Origin: Corallococcus carmarthensis
GTDB lineage: Bacteria; Myxococcota; Myxococcia; Myxococcales; Myxococcaceae
Direction: 5' to 3'
DNA: 35,215 nt
Assembly: GCF_003611695.1 (NCBI RefSeq)
Contig: NZ_RAWE01000089.1
Coordinates: forward strand, 1 to 35,215
The position numbers and the translations under genes were made by a program. The notes beneath the pieces were generated by a model. It made no database searches. It was given only the letters and a program-made list of their open reading frames with translations, and was not told where the DNA came from. Of the stretch, positions 35,102 to 35,215 are shown piece after piece. Position 1 is the first letter of the stretch; every line of letters starts with the position of its first letter.

Positions 35102-35215
35102 GTGTCCGCCGCCCTCCGTCGCCGCCTCGTCCAGAGCTTCGCTTCCCTCGCCACCGGCGTCCCCCTCTTCCGCCCTGGCGCCTCGCTGCCCGGCTCGTCC
35201 GCGCCCCTGCTGGGG
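35102..35215 (+). CDS. Start of an unknown gene, 3' end outside window
   Basis: From a GTG at 35102 the frame is open for 38 codons to the edge, with G or C at nearly every third position, unlike the nine codons before it. It encodes an Arg/Leu/Pro-rich start (MSAALRRRLVQSFASL). TGGGA and TCCCA flank AACGAA just upstream. No family can be named from this piece. Confidence 0.45.
   Translation, partial: MSAALRRRLVQSFASLATGVPLFRPGASLPGSSAPLLG

Overview
The window looks like chromosomal DNA of a myxobacterium, most likely Myxococcaceae (Myxococcus/Corallococcus type). GC is very high with strong G/C bias at third codon positions. Other pointers are an FHA-domain sigma-54 activator without a receiver domain, many lipoproteins, a basic histone-like protein beside an ECF sigma factor, and a GlgE-pathway operon. 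This placement is inference from gene content; no marker gene such as rRNA is present. I see no tRNA, rRNA, CRISPR array, insertion sequence or phage gene.

Layout. Positions 1-2357 (+): a 5'-truncated unknown gene, an FmdB-type zinc-ribbon protein, a 67-residue Cys-containing protein and a BamE-like lipoprotein. Positions 2361-3423 (-): a PHP-family phosphoesterase and a small unknown protein. Positions 3683-5971 (+): a 64-residue unknown protein with a good sigma-70-like promoter, the FHA/sigma-54 activator and a small lipoprotein. Positions 5990-7678 (-): a lipoprotein and a 14-cysteine exported protein.

Positions 7713-15947 (-) hold the most unusual unit, a six-gene run with 4-25 bp overlaps or a 17 bp gap. 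In transcription order it encodes an alpha/beta hydrolase with Cys at the nucleophile position, an acetoacetate-decarboxylase-like protein, a small membrane protein, a membrane-anchored patatin with an extra C-terminal domain, a GMC flavin oxidoreductase with a four-Cys motif, and a metallophosphoesterase fused to a membrane domain. Together they suggest envelope lipid, sterol or fatty-alcohol processing by a set of proteins made in fixed proportion.

Positions 16117-19841 (+): a small unknown protein, a Tat-exported intradiol dioxygenase lipoprotein, and an OmpR-type response regulator overlapping its sensor kinase. Positions 20009-21336 (-): a histone-H1-like protein with 39-bp internal repeats and an ECF sigma factor. 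The sigma gene is divergent from 21548-28750 (+), the operon glgE-treS-mak-glgB, which turns trehalose into branched alpha-glucan through maltose-1-phosphate; an aldo/keto reductase follows. A PilZ protein (-) is convergent with it.

Positions 30255-31732: a heme-oxygenase-like gene is translationally coupled to a small Cys/His protein. Upstream is an unusually AT-rich 444-bp intergenic region with a perfect 12-bp inverted repeat, a 21-bp direct repeat and other short repeats. A PQQ/sorbosone-dehydrogenase-like gene on the other side appears to lack its export signal. Positions 32774-34911 (-): polyprenyl diphosphate synthase, a GbsR/MarR-type regulator and a gamma-glutamylcyclotransferase-like protein. 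A new + strand gene begins at the right edge.
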